A DNA stretch of 51,971 nucleotides from CAZFLM01 sp964519955 (GTDB lineage: Bacteria > Armatimonadota > Chthonomonadetes > Chthonomonadales > CAJBBX01): assembly GCA_964519955.1 (NCBI GenBank), contig CAZFLM010000049.1, positions 1 to 51,971 on the forward strand. Reading direction: 5' to 3'. Numbering within the stretch: the first letter of the stretch is position 1; each line of letters opens with the position of its first letter. The translations under genes were made by a program, and so were the position numbers. This document shows, in pieces, positions 7,440 to 15,672 of the stretch. The notes under the pieces were generated by a model that made no database searches, was not told where the DNA came from, and was given only the letters and a program-made list of their open reading frames with translations.

Positions 7440-8875
7440 TCGTGCCCCGCCACCGGCAGCAGCACCCGCACCGTGGTGCCCTGGCCCGGGGCGCTCTCGA
7501 ACTCCAGCGCGCCGCCGTGCGCCTCGACGATGGTCTTGGCGATGGCCAGGCCCAGGCCCGCGCCGCCGTCCGGGCGGGAGCGCGAGGCGTCGACGCGGTA
7601 GAAACGCTCGCCCAGACGCGCCAGGTGCTCCGGGGCGATGCCGACGCCCGTGTCAGCCACCGTCAGGCAGGCCATCGCGCCGCGCCGGTCGAGGCTCAGC
7701 GTGATCGACCCGTCAAGCGGCGTGTAGCGCTGGGCGTTCTCCAGCAGGTTGGTCACGACGCGGATCAGCTCGTCCTCGTCGCCCTCGACGCACAGTCCGT
7801 CGTCGTCCATCGCCAGCGTGATGGGAGTGCGCCCAGGCGCAGAGACGCGCGCCGCGGCTTCCCGCGCGACATCCGCCAGCAGCAGCTCGATGCGGCGGCG
7901 CACCAGTTGCCCCGCGTCGGAGCGGGCGAGCAGCAGCAGGTCCTGCACCAGCCGCGCCATGGCGTCCGCCGCCCCGTCGATGGCCGCCACCGAGCGCCGC
8001 AGGTGCGCGACGGACGGCTCGCCCGTGAGGCAGAGGCTCGTGTTCGCCTTGATGATGGAGAGGGGCGTGCGCAGCTCGTGCGAGGCGTCCGCGGTGAACT
8101 GGCGCTCTCGCTGCACCGCGTCCTCCAGCCGGTCGAGCATGCCGTTGATGACGCCCGCGAGGTCCCAGAACTCGTCCTTGCCCTCCACCGGCAGGCGTTC
8201 CGAGAGCCGCTGTGCGTCGATCCGGCCCGCCACCTGCGCCATCTGCCGCACGGGCCGCAGCGCGCGCGCCGTCAGCGCGTAGCCACCCGCCGCCGCGCCC
8301 AGCAGCGCGATGGGGAGCAGGAGCAGCAGCGCCCGCCCGAGGCCCGCCAGCGCGCGGTTCATCTCTCCGAGCGGGTAGGGCACCTGCACCACTCCCGCCG
8401 GGGGCCTGCGCGGTGGGAAGGCGCGCGAGATCACGCGGAACGGATACCCCTGCACGGTGACCGTGGAGAGCACCTCTTCGCCGCGCGCCGACGCCTTGTA
8501 CGCCGCCGCGTCCCAGGGCGCCTTCGCGTCTGCCGGCGTCAGCACGCGCCCCTGCAAGTCGATCACCTGCGGGCGGTCGAAGCCGGCGTCCGGGCGTGTC
8601 GGGTCGGGCGGCTCGCGGGGGATGGCCGGTCGCGCGGGCTGCGGGGGCGGCTGCCGCAGGTCCGCCTGCTCCGCGAAACGCTGGGCGCGCTTCACCAGCT
8701 CGCGGTCCACCGAGGCGAGCATGATGGACCGCACGAGCTGCAGCGCCGCGACGCCCAGCACGATCAGCAGCGTGGCGAGCGTCAGCATGTTCCAGAGCAT
8801 CAGCCGCGTGCGCACCGAGTGCGGCGACGGCAGGCGCTCCCGCCACCTTGCCTGCGGGCTCAGGCCGGCGCTCAC
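7409..8875 (-). CDS. Membrane sensor histidine kinase
   Basis: 488 residues. Membrane segments at about 25-50 and 180-203 enclose a ~130-residue proline-rich external sensor domain. A HAMP linker (204-255), the dimerisation/phosphorylation helix ASHELRTPLSIIKAN with H266, and a HATPase domain follow: N-box NLLENAQRYTP (N380), G1 DTGVGI 408-413, G2 GGAGLGLAI 437-445. It should autophosphorylate and pass phosphate to the regulator encoded just upstream, whose stop codon overlaps this start as ATGA. The signal is unknown. The last residues (DDLTPSPSPS) are encoded by an intergenic hairpin repeat that supplies the stop codon, so the native C-terminus has been altered by a repeat insertion. Confidence 0.93.
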   Translation of the reverse strand: MSAGLSPQARWRERLPSPHSVRTRLMLWNMLTLATLLIVLGVAALQLVRSIMLASVDRELVKRAQRFAEQADLRQPPPQPARPAIPREPPDPTRPDAGFDRPQVIDLQGRVLTPADAKAPWDAAAYKASARGEEVLSTVTVQGYPFRVISRAFPPRRPPAGVVQVPYPLGEMNRALAGLGRALLLLLPIALLGAAAGGYALTARALRPVRQMAQVAGRIDAQRLSERLPVEGKDEFWDLAGVINGMLDRLEDAVQRERQFTADASHELRTPLSIIKANTSLCLTGEPSVAHLRRSVAAIDGAADAMARLVQDLLLLARSDAGQLVRRRIELLLADVAREAAARVSAPGRTPITLAMDDDGLCVEGDEDELIRVVTNLLENAQRYTPLDGSITLSLDRRGAMACLTVADTGVGIAPEHLARLGERFYRVDASRSRPDGGAGLGLAIAKTIVEAHGGALEFESAPGQGTTVRVLLPVAGHDDLTPSPSPS

Positions 8876-9558
8876 TCGTCATCCTCCTCGGTGGGGCGCC
8901 GCAGCGTGTAGCCGACGCCGCGCACGGTGTGGATCAGGCGCACCGGGTGGCCCGCGTCGATCTTCTTGCGCAGCAGCCCGATCCGCACGTCCACGGTGTT
9001 CGAGTACGCCTCGTCGCTGTTCCAGATGCGCTCCAGGATCACCTCGCGCGTCAGCACCTGGCCCTCGCGTCCCGCCAGCGCCTCCAGCAGGTCGTACTCG
9101 CGGCTGCTGAGGCCGATCTCCTTGCCGGCCCGCGTCACCCGGTGCGACCCGGTGTCGATCTCCAGGTCTGCCACCCGGATGACGCGCGCGCGGTGCACCT
9201 TGTCCCGGCGCAGCAGGGCCCGCAGGCGCGCCAGCAGCTCGTTGAAGTCGAAGGGCTTCGGCAGGTAGTCGTCGGCGCCCGCGTCGAGCCCCCGGATGCG
9301 ATCGTCGACGGCCCCGCGCGCGGTGAGCATGAGGATCGGCACGTGCATGCGCCGGGATCGCAGCTCCTCGCAGACCTGCCATCCGTTCATCCGCGGCAGC
9401 ATCAGGTCGAGGATGATGATGGCGTACGGGCTCTCCAGCGCCATCTTCAGCCCCTGCGCGCCGTCCGAGGCCACGTCGACGACGTAGTTCGCGCCCTCCA
9501 GCCCCCACCGGATGACCTGCGCCATGCCCGGCTCGTCCTCCACCACCAGCACTCGCAT
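8872..9558 (-). CDS. OmpR/PhoB-family response regulator
   Basis: 228 residues from the chosen start MRVLVVEDE. Receiver domain: acidic pair E7-D8, phosphoacceptor D51 in IIILDLMLP, the LTAR switch Thr and K in PKPF. The C-terminal winged-helix DNA-binding domain ends in NTVDVRIGLLRKKID...IHTVRGVGYTLR, typical of the OmpR/PhoB class. GGGAGAGAG lies before the ATG at 9558; the in-frame ATG at 9588 has no ribosome site. It is the first gene of the pair with the kinase. A direct-repeat site of OmpR-type geometry stands in its own promoter and in two promoters of the secreted-protein genes next door, so it probably activates itself and them. Confidence 0.93.
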   Translation of the reverse strand: MRVLVVEDEPGMAQVIRWGLEGANYVVDVASDGAQGLKMALESPYAIIILDLMLPRMNGWQVCEELRSRRMHVPILMLTARGAVDDRIRGLDAGADDYLPKPFDFNELLARLRALLRRDKVHRARVIRVADLEIDTGSHRVTRAGKEIGLSSREYDLLEALAGREGQVLTREVILERIWNSDEAYSNTVDVRIGLLRKKIDAGHPVRLIHTVRGVGYTLRRPTEEDDE

Positions 9559-9611
9559 CCCGCTCTCTCCCGCCGGCCCCTTCCGCATGGAGGCTCGCTT
9601 CCCCTGCTACC

Positions 9612-9644
9612 AGTCTATCGGCAGCGCATGACGGGAACATGACG
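9612..9644 (-). promoter_or_regulatory. Response regulator promoter with GTCATG direct repeats
   Basis: On the minus strand GTCATG occurs twice with an 11-bp period (9643-9638 and 9632-9627). Nine bases then separate it from a TAGACT -10 (9617-9612). The start codon is about 50 nt further on. The same elements with identical spacings occur at 9981-10012 and 10820-10851. The 11-bp period is the usual spacing for OmpR/PhoB dimers, and GTCAT resembles the core of the enterobacterial Pho box. Confidence 0.7.
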
Positions 9645-9660
9645 GCCGCGCCGCTGTGCG

Positions 9661-9946
9661 TGGTGGTGCCGGGCGGGCAAAGCAGATCCCTGACGAGATG
9701 ACGGCCACGGGGTGCGGGGCAGAGGTGCTCCTGTGCCTGCTTGTCCGGGCACCGGGCGCGTCGTGGTGGGGCGGGCGTCCCTGCCCGCCAGGTCGGACCC
9801 GACGCCGGGCGGTGGGTGGTGCCGCCGGTCGCCCAAGGCCGATCCCTGACGGGATGACGGCCACGGGGTGCGGGGCGGTGTGGGTGCTGCGTCTGCGTGT
9901 CGCGATGGCACCAGCGCCGTGGTGGGGCGGGCGTCCCTGCCCGCCA
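9661..9946. repeat. Imperfect tandem duplication with GGCGGGC hairpins
   Basis: Two related units of about 153-155 bp follow each other. Both contain GATCCCTGACG.GATGACGG, CCACGGGGTGCGGGG and end in a GGCGGGC-GTCCCT-GCCCGCC hairpin (9763-9790 and 9919-9946). The same hairpin recurs at 12393-12417, 12467-12491 and 30215-30241. No gene is seen between the regulator gene and 10077 apart from the flanking promoters. Confidence 0.7.
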
Positions 9947-9980
9947 GTGCGGAGTGACGCCTGTACCAGGATTTCGGCCT

Positions 9981-10012
9981 GTCATGCAGCGGTCATGTTC
10001 GGCTCGTAACCT
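9981..10012 (+). promoter_or_regulatory. Regulator-type promoter of the PEBP gene
   Basis: GTCATG at 9981-9986 and again at 9992-9997 (11-bp period), nine bases, then TAACCT (10007-10012) as the -10. The layout matches the sites at 9612-9644 and 10820-10851. The gene starts at 10077. Confidence 0.7.
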
Positions 10013-10076
10013 CCAACAACGAAGGCTCGCGGTCCAGCGCAAGGCCGGGCGGCGAGCCGCGAAGGAGGATGCTGCG

Positions 10077-10784
10077 ATGAACAAGATACGGCACGAGCTG
10101 GCAGGGCGCGCCGGTGCGGTGGCCGCGGCCGGCGTACTAAGCCTCGTCATCGGGCCGGCGTTCGGCCAGGGCGCCTACGCGCAGAACCAATCGGCCGGCG
10201 CGACGTCCAAAACCACGTTCGCGCTGCGCAGCCCGGCTGTCGGGGCCGACGGCGTGCTGCCCGTGGCCTTCACCGGTGACGGCGAGAGCGTGAGCCCGCC
10301 GCTGCAGTGGTCCGGCGCGCCGGCCGGCGTCAAGGCCTACGCGCTCATCATGCACCACGTGGACCCGGAAGGCAAGACCAAGTGGTACTGGACCCTCTAC
10401 AACATCCGGGCCGGCACGCACAGTCTCGCCAAGGGCAGCAAAGGTGTCGGCACCCTGGGCAACAACAGCGTCGACCACAAGGTGGCCTACGCGCCGCCTC
10501 ACTCCAAGGGGCCCGGCAAGAAGGTCTACACGCTCACCCTGTACGCGCTGCGCGAGCCGGTGCGCATTTCGCAGCCGCCCATCGAGGTGACGCGCGACGT
10601 GCTGCTCCAGGCGATGAAGGGGCGCATCGTGGCCACCGCGGAGCTGAAGGTGAACTACACGCGCAGCGGCGGCGGGGGCGATGAGCGCCGCGACGGGCCG
10701 CCCGATGAGCGCGGCGGCGGGCCGGAGGACGATCGGCGGGGTGGCCCACTGGACGGTGGACCGCGGCAGCAGGCTGTACCCTAG
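10077..10784 (+). CDS. YbhB/YbcL-type PEBP (Raf-kinase-inhibitor-like) secreted protein
   Basis: 235 residues with a long N-terminal signal (about residues 1-37, hydrophobic AGAVAAAGVLSLVIGPAFG then AYAQ). A bacterial PEBP domain follows: SPAVGADGVLPVAFTGDGESVSPPLQWSGAPAGVKAYALIMHHVDPEG, WYWTLYNI, KVAYAPPHSKGPG and a closing strand TAELKVNY. PEBP proteins bind small anionic ligands; the bacterial members have no settled role. The C-terminal ~35 residues are an Asp/Arg/Gly/Pro-rich low-complexity tail not usual for the family. GAAGGAGG precedes the ATG. It is probably under the neighbouring two-component system because of the direct repeats at 9981-9997. Confidence 0.88.
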   Translation: MNKIRHELAGRAGAVAAAGVLSLVIGPAFGQGAYAQNQSAGATSKTTFALRSPAVGADGVLPVAFTGDGESVSPPLQWSGAPAGVKAYALIMHHVDPEGKTKWYWTLYNIRAGTHSLAKGSKGVGTLGNNSVDHKVAYAPPHSKGPGKKVYTLTLYALREPVRISQPPIEVTRDVLLQAMKGRIVATAELKVNYTRSGGGGDERRDGPPDERGGGPEDDRRGGPLDGGPRQQAVP

Positions 10785-10819
10785 CCTGCCCTCAGATCAA
10801 GCAGAGGCACCGGGCTCGC

Positions 10820-10851
10820 GTCATGTACGCGTCACGTTGGCCTCGTAGACT
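10820..10851 (+). promoter_or_regulatory. Regulator-type promoter of the LTxxQ-like gene
   Basis: GTCATG (10820-10825) and GTCACG (10831-10836) with an 11-bp period, nine bases, then TAGACT (10846-10851) as the -10. The geometry is the same as at 9612-9644 and 9981-10012. The coding start is at 10944. Confidence 0.7.
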
Positions 10852-10943
10852 GGGTATCGAGAGGCGCACTCGCTGCCGGAAAGACGGCCGGGAAGCGCCA
10901 GTCCAGGCCCACCGAGGTGGGTCGACGCACCAAGGAGAAACCG

Positions 10944-12329
10944 ATGAAGCGAATCATCTGGGCATATCGGGCCGCCGCCGCCCGCGCGGCTCTGGTTCTG
11001 GCGTTGTCCGCCGCCCTGTGCGGCTGCGTCTCGGCCCAGGGGCTGGGGCAGGGCCCGGGGCAGGGACCGGACGGCCGCCCGCCTCGCCGAGGACAAGGTG
11101 GCCCGGGTGGCCCCGGCGGCCCGGGAGGCCAGGGCGGCCAGCGCGGCCAGGGCGGGCCACAGAACTACTCGCTCGAGCAGGCGATGTCGGACAACGCCCA
11201 GCTCCACACGATCGCGTTCAGCGGGCTGGCGTTCATCACCGGGGACTTCGGGGCCAGCACGTTCCTGCCCCCCGGCAAGGTCTGCGACTTCTTCGGGTTC
11301 CAGTACATGCGTGACATCGACGTGGCGCAGTCCGGCCACAACCCGAAGTTCCTCGACCGCGTGGCGGCCAACGTGCTGTGCAACCTGTCGACCGCCAACC
11401 GCAAGGTGTTCGAGGAGCACTCCCGCACCGAGGCGAAGGAGCTTCAGCAGCTCGCGATGATGCGCCTGCCGCTGATCAAGGCGTTCTGGCGCCAGTTGAC
11501 CGGCGAGATCCCGTCCGGCAGCACGGGGCTGAACAAGGAAGAGGTGAAGCGCTACGTGGGCGACATCTTTGCCGTCGACGCGGAGCTGAGCTACCGGCGC
11601 GCGCAGGCCTATGGCAAGGTGGTGGCGGCCTTCACGGCCGAGCAGAAGGCCTACTTCTCCCGCATGAAGTTCGGCGACTACAACTCGTGGCCCGACGTGG
11701 ACATGGAGCAGTACAAGCTCCCGCGCGGCAGCGAGAAGATGGTCAACGTCACCTACATGACCTATGCCAGCGAGCTGTTCAGTTGGTACGCCGGCTCCGT
11801 GGACGCGGATGTCTACTTCTGCCCGGAGCGCCACGGCACCTACTTCGGCGGGTTCTACATGAAGGACATGCCCGCCATGGGCAAGCGCGACTTCAACATC
11901 AGCACGTCTGTCACCGGTGACAGCGGCCGCGACTTCATCGCCACGCTCACGCCGGACCAGCAGCGGTTCGTCCTGACGATCCCCGACCAGCAGCGCAAGG
12001 CGCTCAAGGAGGCCGCGGACGTCCGCCGCTCCATCTCGGTCGAGCTGCGCAAGTTCCTGACCGGCGGCCAGGCCGACAAGGCGAAGGTGGTGGCTCTCGG
12101 GCGCCGCTACGGCGAGCTGGATGGCGAGATGTCCTACATCTACGCGACGGCCTTCGCCAGTGTCAACCGCACGCTCACCAGCGACCAGCGGGAGAAGCTG
12201 CTGAAGCTGCGCAACCTGGACGGCTACACCAGCGCGCCCGCGTACCTCTACTCGGATGCGCTCCGCGGCGAGGTGACCATGCCGTCGACCGACCACTTCT
12301 TCTTCGCGCCGACGAAGACCGCGAAGTAG
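10944..12329 (+). CDS. Secreted LTxxQ-like protein of unknown function
   Basis: 461 residues. The N-terminal signal (AALVLALSAALCGCVSAQG) could end in a lipobox-like C, so export by either signal peptidase is possible. A Gly/Gln/Pro/Arg-rich linker (about residues 33-72) precedes a mostly helical body. Three LTxxQ-like helices stand out: FTAEQKAYFSRM, LTPDQQRFVLTIPDQQRKAL and LTSDQREKLLKLRNL. That motif is the hallmark of Spy/CpxP periplasmic chaperones, but this protein is two to three times longer and has conserved-looking aromatic segments (YFCPERHGTYFGGFYMKD). I do not recognise the full-length family. AAGGAGA precedes the ATG; a 14-bp hairpin follows the stop. Likely induced through the direct repeats at 10820-10836. 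Confidence 0.75.
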   Translation: MKRIIWAYRAAAARAALVLALSAALCGCVSAQGLGQGPGQGPDGRPPRRGQGGPGGPGGPGGQGGQRGQGGPQNYSLEQAMSDNAQLHTIAFSGLAFITGDFGASTFLPPGKVCDFFGFQYMRDIDVAQSGHNPKFLDRVAANVLCNLSTANRKVFEEHSRTEAKELQQLAMMRLPLIKAFWRQLTGEIPSGSTGLNKEEVKRYVGDIFAVDAELSYRRAQAYGKVVAAFTAEQKAYFSRMKFGDYNSWPDVDMEQYKLPRGSEKMVNVTYMTYASELFSWYAGSVDADVYFCPERHGTYFGGFYMKDMPAMGKRDFNISTSVTGDSGRDFIATLTPDQQRFVLTIPDQQRKALKEAADVRRSISVELRKFLTGGQADKAKVVALGRRYGELDGEMSYIYATAFASVNRTLTSDQREKLLKLRNLDGYTSAPAYLYSDALRGEVTMPSTDHFFFAPTKTAK

Positions 12330-12339
12330 CCGCCTCCCT

Positions 12340-12373
12340 CGGGCAGGATGGGCCGCACCGCCCATCCTGCCCG
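12340..12373 (+). terminator. Hairpin after the LTxxQ-like gene
   Basis: A perfect 14-bp stem (CGGGCAGGATGGGC with its complement) and 6-nt loop begins 10 nt after the stop codon. There is no U-tract, so it may end transcription weakly or protect the mRNA end. Confidence 0.6.
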
Positions 12374-12392
12374 ACCGGCGCAGAAGCGTCCC

Positions 12393-12491
12393 GGTGGGGC
12401 GGGCGTCGCTGCCCGCCCGGTACCCCGCACCAGGGTGTCAGGCCGGGACGCGAGGCACATGGCCGAGGTGGGGCGGGCGTCCCTGCCCGCC
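12393..12491. repeat. Two GGCGGGC...GCCCGCC hairpins
   Basis: Copies at 12393-12417 and 12467-12491 of the GGTGGGGCGGGCGTCxCTGCC hairpin also present at 9763, 9919 and 30215. They fill most of the gap before the next gene. Confidence 0.7.
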
Positions 12492-12573
12492 GTGTAGGAT
12501 GTTCCGGCTGGCCGGCCGGTGAATGGCGGCAAGCCTTGCCCGTCACAGATCCATAAAGAGGATGCGGAAGCCG

Positions 12574-14028
12574 ATGAGATACACCCAACTACTGGCCGCC
12601 GCGCTGGCCGTCGTCGCGATGGCCTCGGGCGCCATCATCCACGCGCAAGGCGGCGGACCGGACTTGTCGCAGGGGCGGGGGCAGGGCGGCGGGCGCGGTC
12701 AGGGCCAAGGCAGGGGGCAGGGGCAGGACCGCAGCGGCCCCCCGCCGGGCGTCTTCAAGACCGAGGTGCCCGAGAGCGCCCTGAACGTGATCGCCGGAGC
12801 GCCAACCGCCAACTCGGTGAAGCTGAGCGTGCTGAGCCGCACCGGCGGCGCACTGGCCCTGACCTATGCGCCCGATGGCAAGCCGCAGCCCGCCCGCGGC
12901 ATCGAGGTGGCCGCGACCGCGAATGAGCCGAAGGAGGTGGAGTTGGCCGGCCTCGCGCCTGGCACGCGTTACGCCTATACCCTTTCGGCGGCTGGCGGCC
13001 AGCCCAGCGTCGCGGGGGCATTCACGACGACGCGGCCCGCGGGCAGCACGTTCGTCTTCGACATTCAGGCCGACTCGCACCTGGACAACAACACCGATCT
13101 GCGCGTCTACGAGAACACGCTGCGCAGCATCGTCGCAGACAAGCCGGACTTTCTGGTCGACCTGGGCGACACGTTCATGGTCGACAAGTACCGGGAGTAC
13201 CAGGACGCGCTGGCGAACTACGGGGCTCAGCGCTACTGGCTCTCCATCGTCGGCGCGCAGATGCCGGTGTACCTCTGCCTGGGGAATCACGACGGGGAGA
13301 CGGGCTGGGTGATGCGCGGGCAGTCGACGACGGCGTGGTCGCGCGCCCAGCGCCAGCGCAACTTCCCGGTCATCCGGCCCGACGCGTTCTACTCCGGTGC
13401 GCCCGCCGAGGGCCTCTACTACGCATGGACCTGGGGCGACGCGCTGTTCGTCGTGCTGGACCCCTTCGTCGCCACCATGCAGAAGCCCCGCTCCGACACG
13501 GACGGCTGGAACTGGACGCTCGGGGAGGCGCAGTACCGCTGGTTCGAGACCACGCTGCGCCAGTCGCGGGCGAAGTACAAGTTCGTCTTCATCCACCAGC
13601 TCCTGGGCGGGCTCGGGAAGGACGCGCGCGGCGGCGCCGATGTCGCCGGCCAGTTCGAGTGGGGCGACGCCAAGAACCTGCCCGCGCAGCGTCCCGGCTG
13701 GACCGAGACCATCCACGCCCTGATGGTGAAGTACGGCGTCTCTGCGCTGTTCCACGGGCACGATCACCTCTACGTGCGCCAGGAGCGTGACGGCATCCTG
13801 TACCTGGAGGTGCCGCAGCCTGCCGAAGCGCGCGAAGGCAGCACCGCGAGCGCCGAGGAGTATGGCTACCGCACGGGCAAGCTCCTGGGCAGCTCGGGGC
13901 ACATTCGGGTCACGGTTGGGCCGAACGAGGCGAAGCTGGAATACGTGAAGTCGCGGCTGACCGGCGCGAACCGTGAGGTGGTCGACAGCGTGACGCTTGC
14001 GCCGTCGAGCGGGAGGGGGACCCGATGA
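12574..14028 (+). CDS. Secreted purple-acid-phosphatase-like metallophosphoesterase 1
   Basis: 484 residues. Signal peptide (LLAAALAVVAMASGAIIHAQ), a Gly/Gln/Arg-rich linker (GGGPDLSQGRGQGGGRGQGQ and on), then a fibronectin-III-like domain (residues ~55-155). A calcineurin-like phosphoesterase follows: D167-S-H169, LGD, GNHD 237-240, IHQ, and HGHDH 394-398. The FN3 plus phosphoesterase order is that of purple acid phosphatase-like and PhoD-like enzymes, so a periplasmic or extracellular phosphomonoesterase or diesterase is likely. The ATG at 12574 starts directly at the signal peptide; an in-frame ATG at 12562 is possible but its AAGAGG site would be too close. It overlaps the next gene by ATGA. 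Confidence 0.88.
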   Translation: MRYTQLLAAALAVVAMASGAIIHAQGGGPDLSQGRGQGGGRGQGQGRGQGQDRSGPPPGVFKTEVPESALNVIAGAPTANSVKLSVLSRTGGALALTYAPDGKPQPARGIEVAATANEPKEVELAGLAPGTRYAYTLSAAGGQPSVAGAFTTTRPAGSTFVFDIQADSHLDNNTDLRVYENTLRSIVADKPDFLVDLGDTFMVDKYREYQDALANYGAQRYWLSIVGAQMPVYLCLGNHDGETGWVMRGQSTTAWSRAQRQRNFPVIRPDAFYSGAPAEGLYYAWTWGDALFVVLDPFVATMQKPRSDTDGWNWTLGEAQYRWFETTLRQSRAKYKFVFIHQLLGGLGKDARGGADVAGQFEWGDAKNLPAQRPGWTETIHALMVKYGVSALFHGHDHLYVRQERDGILYLEVPQPAEAREGSTASAEEYGYRTGKLLGSSGHIRVTVGPNEAKLEYVKSRLTGANREVVDSVTLAPSSGRGTR

Positions 14029-15635
14029 GAGCACTTGCACGCCCACGACTGGGCATCCTGATCGACGCCGCGCTGCTGGTCGCCTGCGCCATCTGCTGGC
14101 TGGACGTGTCCGGCGCTGCGCAGGGGAAGTCGAAGCGCTTCTCGCAGCCCGGCCCGGAGGCTTCGCTGTCCGTCATTCTGGGCAGGCCCACCGGCAGCGC
14201 CGTGACCGCCAGCGTCCTGTCCGCGTCGGCGATCGAGGGCTACATCGAGTTCGGCGTGACGGCCGGGCACTATGACCGCAAGTCGGCCACGTTCAGCGCT
14301 GCGGCCAACACGCCGTGCGAGGTCGAGATCGGCGGGCTCAAACCGAGTGCCCGCTACGTCTACCGCCTGCGGAGCCGCCGCGCCGGCGAGACGGAGTACC
14401 AGGTCGGCGCCGAGCACGCCTTCGCCACGCAGCGCGCTCCCGGCACCACGTTCACGTTCGCGGTGCAGGGCGACTCGCACCCCGAGCGCGAGGGCAAGAT
14501 GTTCTCGCCCGACCTCTACATGCTGACGATGCGCAACGCCGCGAAGGACGCGCCCGACTTCTACGTGGCGCTCGGCGACGACTTCAGCATCGAGAACCTG
14601 ATCGAGCGCGGCGGCATGCGCCAGTCGGATGTCGACCAGGTGTACGCCTATCAGCGCGGGTTCCTGGGCATCGTCGGCTGCTCGTCGCCGCTCTTCCTGG
14701 TGAATGGGAACCACGAGCAGGCCGGACGCCACTGGCTGGACGGGACCGCGCAGAACCCGGGCGCGATGGCCGGGATCGCGCGGAATGCGTACTACCCGCT
14801 GCCAGCGCCCGGCGGCTTCTACTCGGGCGACGAGGAGAAGGTGGAGCGCGTCGGCTACCTGCGCGACTACTACGCGTGGACTTGGGGCGATGCCCTCTTC
14901 GTCGTCATCGACCCCTATTGGCACTCGCCGGTGGGCGTGGACGATGGGCGCAGCGGGACGCTCCAGAGCAGCGCGGGCGCCACGGACCAGGCCGGCGGGC
15001 GCCGGGGCGGCAGAGGAAGGCGCGGCGGCGGCGCGGAGGTGGACGAGCTGGCGGCGCAGCTCGGCGAGATGGCCGGGCAAGGGCGTCGCGGCGGCGGCAA
15101 AGGCGCGCGCGATCTGTGGCAGGCGACCCTCGGCGACGCGCAGTACCGCTGGCTGTCCAAGACCCTCACCGAGAGCAAGGCGCGGTACAAGTTCGTCTTC
15201 GCGCACCACGTGATGGGCACGGGGCGGGGCGGCGTCGAGGAGGCCGGGCTCTACGAGTGGGGTGGCCAGGATCGCAACGGCGCGTCGCGCTTCGCCGAGA
15301 AGCGCCCTGGTTGGGAGCTGCCCATCCACCAGCTCATGGTCAAGACCGGCGTGACCATCTTCTTCCAGGGCCACGACCACGTGTTCGCGAAGCAGGAGCT
15401 GGATGGCGTGATCTACCAGTCCATGCCCAACCCGGCCGACGACACGTATACCGCGTTCAACAAGGACGCCTATCGCACGGGCACGGTGCTGCCGAACTCC
15501 GGCCACGTTCGCGTGCGCGTCTCGCCGGAGGGCGTCAAGGTGGAGTACGTCCGCGCGTTCCTACAGAAGGATGAAACCGACATGCAGAAGAACGGCCAGG
15601 TGGCGTTCTCGTACACGGTCGCAGCTCGCCGGTGA
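14025..15635 (+). CDS. Secreted purple-acid-phosphatase-like metallophosphoesterase 2
   Basis: 536 residues, a paralog of the preceding gene and translationally coupled to it (ATGA overlap). N-terminal signal/anchor (GILIDAALLVACAICWLDVSGAAQ), FN3-like domain with GLKPSARYVYRLRS, then phosphoesterase motifs VQGDSHPE, ALGDDF, GNHEQ, FAHHVMG and FQGHDHVF. The final motif has QGHDH in place of the HGHDH of its neighbour. An insert of about 40 residues (RRGGRGRRGGG...GRRGGGKGARD) splits the catalytic domain between metal-binding motifs. This Arg/Gly-rich insert parallels linkers in the three preceding secreted proteins. The substrate is unknown; phosphate scavenging is a reasonable inference. Confidence 0.88.
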   Translation: MRALARPRLGILIDAALLVACAICWLDVSGAAQGKSKRFSQPGPEASLSVILGRPTGSAVTASVLSASAIEGYIEFGVTAGHYDRKSATFSAAANTPCEVEIGGLKPSARYVYRLRSRRAGETEYQVGAEHAFATQRAPGTTFTFAVQGDSHPEREGKMFSPDLYMLTMRNAAKDAPDFYVALGDDFSIENLIERGGMRQSDVDQVYAYQRGFLGIVGCSSPLFLVNGNHEQAGRHWLDGTAQNPGAMAGIARNAYYPLPAPGGFYSGDEEKVERVGYLRDYYAWTWGDALFVVIDPYWHSPVGVDDGRSGTLQSSAGATDQAGGRRGGRGRRGGGAEVDELAAQLGEMAGQGRRGGGKGARDLWQATLGDAQYRWLSKTLTESKARYKFVFAHHVMGTGRGGVEEAGLYEWGGQDRNGASRFAEKRPGWELPIHQLMVKTGVTIFFQGHDHVFAKQELDGVIYQSMPNPADDTYTAFNKDAYRTGTVLPNSGHVRVRVSPEGVKVEYVRAFLQKDETDMQKNGQVAFSYTVAARR

Positions 15636-15672
15636 CGCTAGCGGCCATGCGGGACGCGCCGGGAGGTGTACC

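Noticed and set aside
12589..14046. 485-codon minus-strand frame
   Set aside because: Shadow of the phosphoesterase gene, which carries complete metal-binding motifs.
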